Source of the DNA: Phytophthora quininea
Lineage: Eukaryota > Oomycota > Peronosporomycetes > Peronosporales > Peronosporaceae
Length of the DNA: 64,000 bases
Assembly (NCBI GenBank): GCA_011947345.1
Contig: JAAVTG010000142.1
Span: 124,001 to 188,000 of the forward strand
Direction: 5' to 3'
Position 1 is the first letter of the stretch. The number at the start of each line of letters is the position of its first letter. Positions 55,043 to 64,000 of the stretch are shown one piece after another. The notes beneath the pieces are model-generated. The model was not told where the DNA came from and ran no database searches. It saw only the letters and a program-made list of their open reading frames with translations. A program made the translations under genes and the position numbers.

Positions 55043-57299
55043 ATGCGGCCCGGCGGCGGACGGCTCCTGGCGCTGGCGCTGGGGCTCGCGCAGGTCGCGC
55101 GGGGCGAGACCGCGACCCTGGATGTGGCCTGCCCGGACCAAGCAGACGTCACGATCTGGAACGACTACATGCAGTCCACGTGCCAGGGAAAGACCCACGG
55201 GGTTGGTACGACCGAGAGCCTGGTGGTGGCCGTCCAAGCGACCAAGCTCACGATGAATATGGACACTAACGCGAGCAACATCATCGAGGAGCTGTGAGTG
55301 GTTGCAGCGGAGAAGACAGTGAGGCAGCGGTGGACTGACCAGTGTCGATGCTACCAATTTGCTACAGGAGATTGACAGGCGCAGGCTCCAGCACGCCACA
55401 ATGGATCGGATACGCGACCCCGTTGAGCTTCACAACGATGTCCAAGCTGAAAAACGTGTAGGTGGCTGGCCATTGAGACGGGGAGACGTGTCAAAAACTG
55501 ACGGGATTGAGGTTGTATTAGGACCCTGCAGAGGATAGCTTTCCAGACGACGGATATAACGATGGAGCTGCCGAGTACAGTCGCACAATTGTAAGGAAGT
55601 ATTGAGTGCGTTCGACAGGCTCTCGAAGTTATGCTGATGTGATATGCTACTGGCTAGATCGATTGAGGATGTGGACTTGACGGAGTTGTCCCTGCAAAAT
55701 TATAGTAACACGCTGACGAAGATGTACGTGGCGCAGCTGATTGTTGCGCTGGGTATGGATGTACTAAACGTGGACCAATACGTTGTATCTACAGTGCTGT
55801 TACCGGCACCAACTTTTCACAAGTGCCAAGGTTTCTGTATGAGCGCGAGTACGGCGCTAATGTGGACATGTACGTAGTCTTCCTAGCTATGGAAATAGCA
55901 AGACTTGGGGTAGATCGCTAACTGTTTTTATTGTTTCAGTAACGTGGACTTGTCATCAGTGAATGGGTCAATGGACATGTCAAGCGAAAACTTCAAGAAC
56001 CTGCAGTCGAATCTCAAGCTCACCCAAGCGTACGCCAGCTCTTCGTGCATGGAGAATGGGAGTAGCTCCGGGAACGCCGCAGTATCATGCGATTTTAGTA
56101 CTTCGTCGACCACTGAAGCCCCGACAACTTCTCCGCAGCTAAGCAGAACCAGCAACCACACTAGCTCTTCGTCTGGATCTGGCTCTGGGGCCGAGGCAGA
56201 TGCAGGCAGCAGTGGTGGTGGTGTATCTACCGGAGCTCTCGTCGCTATTATCGTGATAGTGGTCGTGATTGCGTTGGTGCTGGCGTACTTCATTGCGCGG
56301 ATGTATTTCAGACGTAAAGCAGCCAACGCTGGGACGCAGAACGATGCTACTGCGACGCTTATGAACAAGAGCGACGCTTCTGGTGACAAGGGCTCCTTTA
56401 TCTCCAACGACGAGTTTCTGCGCAATTTTCGCTTGCCTCAAAGCGACGTCTCTCTTGTCAAGTCGGTGGGCACTGGGCGTCTTTGGATGGGCGAATACAA
56501 CGAGGGCAAAGTTATTGTGAAGCGCGTGGAGTCGGAGGTGACAGATTCTTACGTTACAAAAGCGCTGATGGCTCAGGCTCGCACGTTCGCAACGATCTCG
56601 CACCCAAATATTACGAGTTTAGTAGGCGTGACGTGGTTGGCAGGCACCGACTTTGCCGTGGTGACGGAGTTCATGGACAAGGGCAACCTCAAGACGGTGC
56701 TATCGAACTCGGACCTGAATCTTGACGTCAGCACGAAGCTGCAGATGTGCCTCGATGTGGCGCAGGCGCTTGCGTACTTGCATGAGACGGAGCAGAATTT
56801 GTGCTCGAAGCAGCTTTCGAGCCGGAAGGTGGTGGTTAACAAAGCCATGACCTGCAAGCTCAGCTTATTCGAGTGCGTTCCGTGCTCCGCCAAACTGGGA
56901 GGCCCTAGCACAGCTGCGACCTACTCGTACGGCATGGGCGAGGTCGCGTGGCTGCCACCAGAGATAATCACGCGCTCGTCCCCCATGGATGCGCGAAAGA
57001 ACAACATCTACGCGTTTGGCGTAATGGTCAGCGAGATTTTCACACGGGTGTCCCCGTACCAGACGCTGATCGAGGAGGAGGGCAACACGATGTCAGACGT
57101 GGAGCTTGTGCAGCGCGTTCGTCGGCAGGAGCTGATGGTACCGCACGAAAACCGAAGGGAGTACTTGGAGGCCCCGGTGAGTGTGCGGCAATTGGTCGAG
57201 CAGTGCCTTTCGTACGCACCTATGAGCCGACCAACGGCCAAGGACCTGGTAGACTGTTTGCGCAGCGCCAAGGAGGAGCTCCAGACGAATAACATTTGA
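55043..57299 (+). CDS. LRR receptor-like TKL pseudokinase
   Basis: Signal peptide MRPGGGRLLALALGLAQVARG. Small exons between 55043 and 55930 encode leucine-rich repeat-like sequence (TPLSFTTMSKLKN, DLTELSLQNYSNTLTKM) separated by introns starting near 55296, 55459, 55590 and 55722. The last exon (from about 55940) has a Ser/Thr-rich stalk, one membrane helix (VAIIVIVVVIALVLAYFIA) and a TKL-type kinase domain. The ATP-binding Lys (VIVKRV) and PPEII motif are present. The HRD position reads CSKQLSS and the DFG position SLFEC, and the Gly loop is weak. Catalytic Asp residues are thus missing. Probable surface signalling scaffold. Exon borders in the ectodomain are approximate. Confidence 0.7.
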
Positions 57300-57693
57300 A
57301 GTGGGGAAGAGCCAAATTCTGAGCGTGGCGGACAAGGGGACCAGGCGGCACCCACCGCCCGCGCCGGCTCCCTGAGCTGATGTCGCCGTTCTTCGTTCTA
57401 GCTACTGATGCTGCTTGATCGAGATGTCGATCCGGACCCGAGGACATGAAGTGAAGCTATTTTGTATTTTTATGGAGAGTGCCAGCTCCCCATCAATATT
57501 CACACGATCGGAGCGATTTCCCTATTCGTTAATGCGTTTGACTAACTGCATCGAAGTCTACCCTTCGAAGCAATCGAGTCGCTTGACCCCCGCATAATTT
57601 TTCCTCTGAAAACTATGTACATGTATTTGCTGCAGCACTTAGTGATGTCAGGTTTGCACGCCATAACAGATTGGTGCACGGCTGCCGACTGCA
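57300..57693. other. Convergent intergenic region, no gene seen
   Basis: Short frames only, between the pseudokinase and the ankyrin gene. Confidence 0.4.
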
Positions 57694-60513
57694 TTATTCG
57701 GGTGACCGGTGCCATTGACGAATCCACCGATAGTTCCATATCGTTAACACGAAAATTATACATTCATGGGGGATACCAAACAAACAAACAAGCTTTCCAT
57801 CCTGCAGCAATGTCTGTGAACATAGTTTGGTTGGTCGCTTCGAGCTCTCACACCACACTCCAGCTACAACATTCACGCTGCCGATCGGACGTCGAAGCCG
57901 AAACTGGTCCCACCACGCCTCTGTTAACTCGATGTCACGTTCCGCTTTCGAAGCAAGCAAAACTCGCCGAACCTGCTCTGACTGAGCTTGATCGAGGACA
58001 GACAGCCCCTTATCGTCCGTAATCTTCGCATCGGCTCCATAGCGCAGTAATAGCCACACCACCGACGGATGATTCATAAAGGCCGCAAGGTGCAACGCCG
58101 TAGAACCATCGCGCGTAGCGACAGCGTTAGAATCGACCCCACCAGCTAAGAGCATTTGAACCACAGCCGTGTGGCCCGTTGAAGCTGCGAGATGCAGCGC
58201 CGTAGAGCCATCAGCAGAGCGCGCCTCCAAATCCACACGTTTCTTGATGAGGTGTCGAACCACATCGGCGTAACCCTTCGATGCCGCCTGCAGCAGCGCA
58301 GTATATCCACTGCGTGTGGCGTGGGCGTCCGGATCGGCACCTTTCATAAGAAGATGCTGCACGACGTCGGTGTGTCCCTCAGAAGCTGCGAGTAACAGTG
58401 GAGTGAAGCCGCTCGGTGTGCTGGCGTCCATCTTCGCACCTTCGGCCACGAGCCATTGAACCATCCCCAGGTTTCCGGCATGTGAAGCCCAACACAATGG
58501 CGTGAAGTTGTTACGCCTCGAGCGAACTTCGATATCGCCTTCATGCGGAAGCAGATTTTTCACTGTTTCCAAGTCATTTAGCTGTACAGCGATCAAAAGC
58601 TGATCCGTGTCAGCGCTGGAAGTGGCCTTCAAGGCAAGCGGGGACATCGCACCTAACTGTACAGCTGTCGCCTCATCGCCAATGGTGATAGGTGTTAGAC
58701 TTGGCGATTGGATCGGGGTTAAAGTCGACATTGGACTTGGTGCCAACACAGGAGACGTCTGCATGCGCACGTAGCTGTCATACGATGGTGGCGCGCTCGG
58801 GTCGCTTCGTATGCTGCTTGCTAAATGATCTAACCCTTGGTCGATATTTTCCGTAGACTGCGCTCCTGCGCCGGTCACTTGCACAGCTTCTCCACTCTCA
58901 ATACGCTTTGGGTTGCTACGATCGAAGTCCTTTGTATGAAAATCGACGAGAGTTTCGGTCGTAGCTAGCTCAACAATCGGTTCTTTGAGGTCATGGGTTT
59001 GGTTGTTCCATCCGCCGACGTGGCTGAAGTTCCCACCGCTGTAGTGTTGCCCAAAATCCCGACGAAATGGTCGTCACAAGCGTAGTAGCATGCTTGCTTT
59101 CCACTCGCATCAACCAAACGTACATCAGCACCGTGCAGCAGCAAGAGTTCCACCATCTCGACGTCGTTCTGCTTTGAGGCTATATGCAGAGAAGTCGACC
59201 CACCTGCCTTTAACGCTGCGTTGACGTCGGCACCTTTCTCCAGCAAGAATCGAGCGACGTCAAGGAATCCCTTCTGCACTGCTGCAAGCAATGGAGTTGC
59301 GCCATCGGCTCGTCCTCGGGCATCAAGAGGAGCTTCGTGGGTCACGTGCTGGATCACTTGTGGCAAATTACCGGCTTCCGCCGCAAACAGCAACTTCATT
59401 CGCATGCTGTACCGGTCAAGCGCCGCCTCCACGTGAGGATCATTCGCGTAGTCTTGAGCACGGTTGCCGCGAGTGTCGAGACTTCTTGGGTCGACCCCTT
59501 CCTGCAGAAGTAATTGCACCATTTCAGCTCCGCCACTCGCACCCGCAGCTTTCACAGCGAGGTGGAGAGCCGAGCTGCCATCTTTCAAAGCTGCTGAGCG
59601 ATCTGCGCCCGCACCAAGGAGAACTCGAGCAATAGCCACACGATCAGCGCCACCGCCTGCAGCGACCAGGAGTGGCGTTTCATCTTCTGGCCCGCACGTC
59701 TCCAAGTTGTCACCTCTTGCGACAAGGTACTTGATTGCCTCGAGATCCCCGTGGCCGCCGCATTCAGCAGCGCCGTCTTGCGATCAAACTCGTCCAGCAT
59801 CCTGGCGATGTCTGGGTTGCTAGCGTACTCTCTCGCCCGCCTTCCTGCGCCATCTCGTCGTTGCGTAAACGCCCAGTTGTCCAGCAGTAATGCAACGATC
59901 TCCGTAAAGCCTCCTTTCACCGCTGCGTGCAGTGCAGTCCCCTTGGCCGTGATGACGTCGGCACTCGCTTTGCGGTGCAACAAATACTCGACCACATTTG
60001 TGTGACCTTCTTTACTGGCCAAGTACACAGCCGTCGCCCCATCAGGACCTTTCAAGTCCACGTTGGCTCGATGTCGAGCCAGGAACTGCACCACTTCCAG
60101 CTGGCCGCCACTGGCCGCCGCCATCAACGCCGTCGTGCCGTGGTACTCTGCATCCACCGGCACGCGCACCTTGATCAGAGCCCGCACGAGTCCGATTTCG
60201 CCGATTCTGGCGGCTGAAGCCAGCGACTTGGCTGCTTGACTCGAGTGCACCGACATCCCTGAGGCCAGGAGCCTCTGCACTTGAGTGTCGCTGGCCCGGT
60301 CCAACGTGCGGCTTGTGGTGGGGCTGCGACGGTTCCTGTCGATGCTGCTGGCGTTACTTGGGCGTCTCGTCTTGGGCTTGGAGCTGCTGCCATTGGAGCT
60401 GTTAGAGGACGTGCGCGACAGCGGATGTCCACGTCCTGCCGGTTGCTGGCGGAGGTGTCAAGGCTGGCGTTGAACGACAGGAAGGATCTGCTCAATGCTC
60501 GGGTGTCGCCCAT
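57694..60513 (-). CDS. Multi-ankyrin-repeat protein
   Basis: ATG 60513 starts MGDTRALSRSFLSFNASLD, with a Ser/Arg-rich leader. At least a dozen ankyrin repeats follow in three groups, with canonical cores such as GTTALMAAASGGQLEVVQFL, GATPLLAAVQKGFLDVARFL, GYTALLQAASKGYADVVRHL and GSTALHLAASTGHTAVVQML. A Pro/Ser/Thr linker (LAPSPMSTLTPIQSPSLTP) separates the last group. Frame changes near 60425, at the C run 59747-59750 and at 58995-58997 are each repaired by one base, giving one continuous protein of about 930 residues. The final 70 residues are unlike ankyrin and may include an unspliced intron. Binding partner unknown. Confidence 0.8.
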
Positions 60514-60841
60514 GCTGGCACTTGAGACTTGAGCGCTGCCGGGCAGTTCAGAATGTGGCGAGCATCCTAGTAAGCTTCAAAATGGGAGATGCGCGAAGAA
60601 GAAGTCCCGCGTGATGGCTACATTTGACACTTGAAAGGACACACGGACGGAAACATGTTTGGTCGACCAGGAAAGAAATTCGACGTGGGCTGCAATGTGA
60701 GCAATGTCGTCTCGAAATGTGGATGAGGAATGTATCTTCCTGCAGGCAGTACACCCACCACCTTCATATTCAAAACGCATGATCTCCGCACCGCCAAATC
60801 GTCATTGCCAAACCTGAGCTTACAAAACACTGGCCAGTGCC
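60514..60841. other. Intergenic region, no gene seen
   Basis: Between the ankyrin gene start and the seipin stop; short frames only. Confidence 0.4.
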
Positions 60842-62061
60842 TCAAGCTGAATCAACAGCAAGCTCTGCCTTCACCTCCACCTCATCGGTCGCACCAACTG
60901 ACGCATTCAACTCCTCTGGATCCTCCAGCACTTTCGTCGTGACAGACACTTCATCAAATAGCTCGTTCTTGGCCTCGCTCTTCACATGTGCCATGTTTAC
61001 TGCCTTGCTCGAAGACAGCCCTGTCTCGAGCAGTTCCTTTGCTTTCTTTCGCGCTTCAGCAGCATCCGCTTCAAGGACAGCAACGTCAGCTGCCGCTGCT
61101 GCATCAAGCTGCGGAAGTGAACAGACCGCATACAATATCACGAGCACCAGCGCTTCCACAAACACAATGTTCAGGATGACCAGGATCGCTGTTGGCACTG
61201 CCCAATGGTACATGAGGTAGCGCACGCCAGTCAGCTGGGCGATGATCGTCAGCTTCGCAGTGTACACCTGCAGTTTTGGAGTGTTCAACGCGATATCCAC
61301 TCGAGTAATTGGGTTCTCCTTTCTCTCCGGGTATCCATTGATCGCAGTCACCCGCAGTGTCTGCGCAGGTTCAGTAAAGCCAAGCGAGTAAGGCATCAAC
61401 CACGCCCCGAGACGCAGCCAGCGCACCGGAGCCGGCACATGACGCATCGTCACTGGTCGCGCACTAGCCGCCTGCCACTTGTTCTCGGAATACAACTTGG
61501 TGTGCACCATAAACACCCCGACGTCCGCATTGGCAGGAGACTCGGGCACCGTGAGCTCCACAATGACGTCGTACTTGACACCAGGGACCAGCACGGGCTG
61601 CGTCTGCGCCTCCTCCAAGGGCATGGCTGATTCCCACTGGTGCACAGAGTCCAGCAGATCCAGCGACGCCGTCGGAACGTACGCGTTGGGTGGCTGGGAG
61701 ACGTCTCCGTGGCGAATACCGTAGTCGAAGAAGATTTCTTGCTCGTGGAAGCGAGATGGGATCACCAGGTAGTACAGCATGGCGTAGAGCACGGTAGCCG
61801 TCACGAAAAAGAACGAGATGCCTGTGAACACCTACAGCATCGTCAAGAAAACACTCAGCTAGCTCTACTGCAGGGTCAAACAATGCCTCGCCCAACCTGA
61901 ATGGCTCGGAACCCCCACAACAGCAGCAGTTTGGAGTACTCCCTGGCCATACGTTGCAGATCCTCGCGCAGTCGCTGACGCTGCGTCTCGTCCTGCAGCA
62001 ACTCGGTGGCACTGGACGGCAGGAACGCCAGCAGCAGCGTCCACGGCACCCACGACGCCAT
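60842..62061 (-). CDS. BSCL2: Seipin (ER lipid-droplet protein)
   Basis: Exon 1 62061-61897 (MASWVPWTLLLAFLPSSA...LLLLWGFRAIQ), 65-nt intron, exon 2 61831-60842. Exon 2 begins with a membrane helix (GISFFFVTATVLYAMLYYLV). The lumenal domain then has YDVIVELTVPESPANADVGVFMV, the seipin signature, and later LRVTAINGYPER. A second membrane helix (AVPTAILVILNIVFVEALVLVILYA) is followed by a Lys/Glu/Ala-rich cytosolic tail. Two helices with a lumenal beta-sandwich is the expected topology. Role: lipid-droplet formation at the ER. An alternative start at 62166 would overlap the divergent RBR gene. Confidence 0.85.
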
Positions 62062-62158
62062 CAGCTGCACCTTGCCACGAAAACTGATGAATCTTTTGAA
62101 GCCATCTGCTACAAATCTGATTCTGAGGAGAAAGGTAGGAAAACATTTTTCGACGACC

Positions 62159-63265
62159 ATGACCATGTTGCGAGGCTTCGTGCGCAGCTACCGCCGACTG
62201 GTGGCGCAGTTCGTTCCGCCGCAGAACTGTCCAATCTGCCTGGAGACGGTGCCTGTGCTGGGGATCCGCGATGTGGGCAGCGACGATGGGGAGGCCCACG
62301 CCAAGTTGCGCTGCCACCACCGCTTCTGCGCTGGTCAGTCTAGTCAATACACTCCTGGTTTCCTTTGGTGCTGAAGCGAAAAAATCTGTTGCTGCTGTAG
62401 CCTGCATCCAGAGATACATCGAGATGAAGATCAAGGCTCGAGAAGTAGATGAAGGTGAGGAAGTACGAGGCAACGGAAGGAAGGAATACCTTTTGGAACT
62501 GATGTTTGCATTTGTTTCAGATCAATTAGTGTGTCCGGTGGTGGAGTGCAAACAGAGTATTGGAGAGGAAGACATAGAGCTCATTGCTGGTAGCGAACAA
62601 TCGTCTCTCTACCGAGCAGTCCTAAAGCGCAAACGCGTATGTACCGATATGGGTGTTTTGTGAAGGTGAATCTGCTGATTGTGGTTTTATCTTCTTCTCT
62701 GCAGGACGAGAAAAATCCGAGCGCGCGGTGGTGTCCGAGACCAGGATGCGACGAGTTGATCATCTGCGAGAGTGCGGGCAATTTCACGTGCCCAAAGTGC
62801 GGAACGGAAGGATGCTTCCGATGTCGGGGGTACGCGCACAGGTTGTGGTTTTGCCGTGGCAAGGACGACAAGTCGTACTTGGTGTGGGAGGCTTCGGTGG
62901 GGAAGGCAAGATCGGTCCGGGCCTGTCCAAACTGCCAGATGCGCATCTGGAAGAACGAAGGCTGCAACCACATGACGTGCACACACTGTCGTTACCAGTA
63001 CTGCTGGGTTTGCGAGAGCTCGTGGGACGCCAGTCACTACGCGTGCTACGACCTTCCCTTCCTAGGTGGATCACCCGGATGGGCGCGCTGGGTGCAACGA
63101 ACGCTCGGCTATGGAGCTATCATCCTGATCGTGGCTGTAATTTCGCTGTTTGGGTTTTACGCCTTCGTTGGTTGCTACTTTGCGTTCTGCACCATTGTCC
63201 ACAGTGCACGACAAGCGCAACGGCTCCCTACACGCGAAGAGGACGCTCGTCGGGCTGAGATGTAA
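62159..63265 (+). CDS. RBR-type E3 ubiquitin ligase with C-terminal membrane anchor
   Basis: Exons: 62159-62333, 62401-62454, 62521-62636, 62705-63265. RING1 starts NCPICLETVPV and continues CHHRFCA across the first intron. The IBR domain has WCPRPGCDELI and FTCPKCGTEGCFRC. RING2 (CPNCQMRIWKNEGCNHMTC) keeps the Cys before NHM that carries the ubiquitin thioester in this class. A final helix (GAIILIVAVISLFGFYAFVG) anchors it in a membrane, as in RNF144/RNF19-like ligases. It starts about 100 bp from the seipin start on the opposite strand, so the two may share a promoter; both products are expected at ER-type membranes. Confidence 0.85.
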
Positions 63266-63364
63266 AATGTATATGGACGGCAAACTAAGAAAATACACCG
63301 CTCGTGTTTCGAGGACCAGTCCCGCTTTTCCTGCCTAAGAAAACCCAAGATCAGCGAAGAACTG

Positions 63365-63992
63365 ATGCTGCTGTCGATACCCACGCTAGGCTTCCTTGCT
63401 TGTATCGTAATAGATCAAGCCAACTCGACAGCCGTCTTCTCGATCCCAGCGCGGGTTACTGAGCAAAGCACGGAGCTGGCGACTGTCGTTAGTCCAAGCA
63501 CAATCAAGCCCTGCATCAGCGCGGCTTTTGCGGGTCTCAACTGGAAGAGAGACGCATGCTACAACGTTGAAACTTTTGCGGAGGCCTTCCCTTCGACGGG
63601 ATTTGCGTCACTGCGACAACTAATCAACCAAAGCACGTTGCCAGGTACAAGTACCGCATCGGTCCCTGTTGACGTTGGACCGAGACCCCAAGAAATCTAC
63701 TGGAACGACGACGCAGCAGCCGAAGGAGGCTTTGAACATGTGAGACTAGCGTTTCTAGCGTGCTGATACTGACATTGGCTTGTTGGTGATCCTGAAGGGC
63801 CCGTGCGAGTTGTGGCTGGACGACGTTGCGATTTTTCAAGCCAACAATTGCGCAGTCGCGTTTCCGACAAGCCCGGCAGCCTGCGCTGTGGACTACACAA
63901 GCTGCGATGGCATTTGTCAGTTGCACTTTTACGCGTTGGCGCTCACCGGAGCGGAGTGGCAAGCTTTTGGTGCGTTCATCACGAAATGGTAG
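63365..63992 (+). CDS. Secreted Cys-containing protein of an oomycete family, function unknown
   Basis: Exon 1 63365-63739 begins [21 protein letters not shown], a likely signal peptide. Exon 2 63798-63992 begins [18 protein letters not shown] and ends with a Cys pair, LHFYALAL and a Trp-containing tail before the stop. I have seen this GPCE(I/V)W...C...C...FYWL pattern in secreted oomycete proteins of unknown role. No RxLR or LxLFLAK motif is visible. Splice donor GTGAGA, acceptor AAG. The stop lies 8 bp from the window end, so the gene seems complete. Confidence 0.6.
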
Positions 63993-64000
63993 CAACCGAA

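Noticed and set aside
63365..63992. RxLR or Crinkler effector
   Set aside because: A signal peptide is likely, but no RxLR-EER or LFLAK motif is present after it.
1..64000. CRISPR array, bacterial operons or prophage
   Set aside because: No regularly spaced direct repeats. Introns, nuclear gene families and eukaryotic transposons identify the DNA as eukaryotic.

Overview
The window looks like a nuclear contig of an oomycete, most probably Phytophthora-like. Genes are closely packed. Introns are short (about 40-110 nt) with GTRNGT donors. Several starts carry an oomycete-type initiator (TCATTYC, sometimes followed by CAATT/CAATC). Typical oomycete families are present: TKL receptor-like proteins, long ankyrin proteins, a bZIP/START-like protein and mucin-like membrane proteins. 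The mobile DNA (PIF/Harbinger, PiggyBac, hAT, Fanzor, tRNA-derived SINE) is also of the kind found in oomycetes. Family names come from my reading of motifs; no database search was run.

Layout. 0-2.7 kb: transposon remains (PiggyBac, hAT). 2.7-9.7 kb: GNL1 GTPase, a protein with ciliary-type repeats, and a PHD-finger protein with a degenerate KDM6-like JmjC region. 9.6-13.0 kb: an 0.88-kb inverted duplication around a small acidic gene. 13-19 kb: NUP88, a SINE and ferroportin. 19.8-23.3 kb: a mucin/TRP-like membrane protein. 23.7-26.8 kb: a Kelch-BTB protein and CFAP298. 27.1-33.2 kb: a Fanzor (eukaryotic TnpB) relic split by about 4 kb that contains a PIF/Harbinger gene pair. 33.9-39.8 kb: a palindrome with 2.9-kb arms, each carrying a bZIP/START-like gene and an MDR dehydrogenase. 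40-45 kb: an HTH transposon ORF, an ER-type membrane protein and an SLC1-like symporter. 45.7-50.0 kb: WASHC4. 50.4-54.3 kb: a 54-aa membrane protein, a SHOC1/ZIP2-like protein and SMN without a Tudor domain. 55-57.3 kb: an LRR receptor TKL pseudokinase. 57.7-60.5 kb: an ankyrin protein. 60.8-63.3 kb: seipin and a membrane RBR E3 ligase, head to head. 63.4-64 kb: a secreted protein.

No operon-like pathway is visible; the genes are independent eukaryotic loci. Themes that recur are cilium/zoospore biology (CFAP298, the FTPxIN-repeat protein), endomembrane traffic and lipid/iron transport (WASHC4, seipin, RBR ligase, ferroportin, SLC1), RNA and nuclear functions (SMN, NUP88, GNL1, PHD-JmjC) and meiosis (SHOC1-like).

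Many conserved genes change reading frame at a mononucleotide run, and adding one base restores the frame. The sites are so regular that I read most as run-length errors in the sequence, not as pseudogenes. CDS spans below therefore cover whole gene loci, with frame breaks and introns described in the text.
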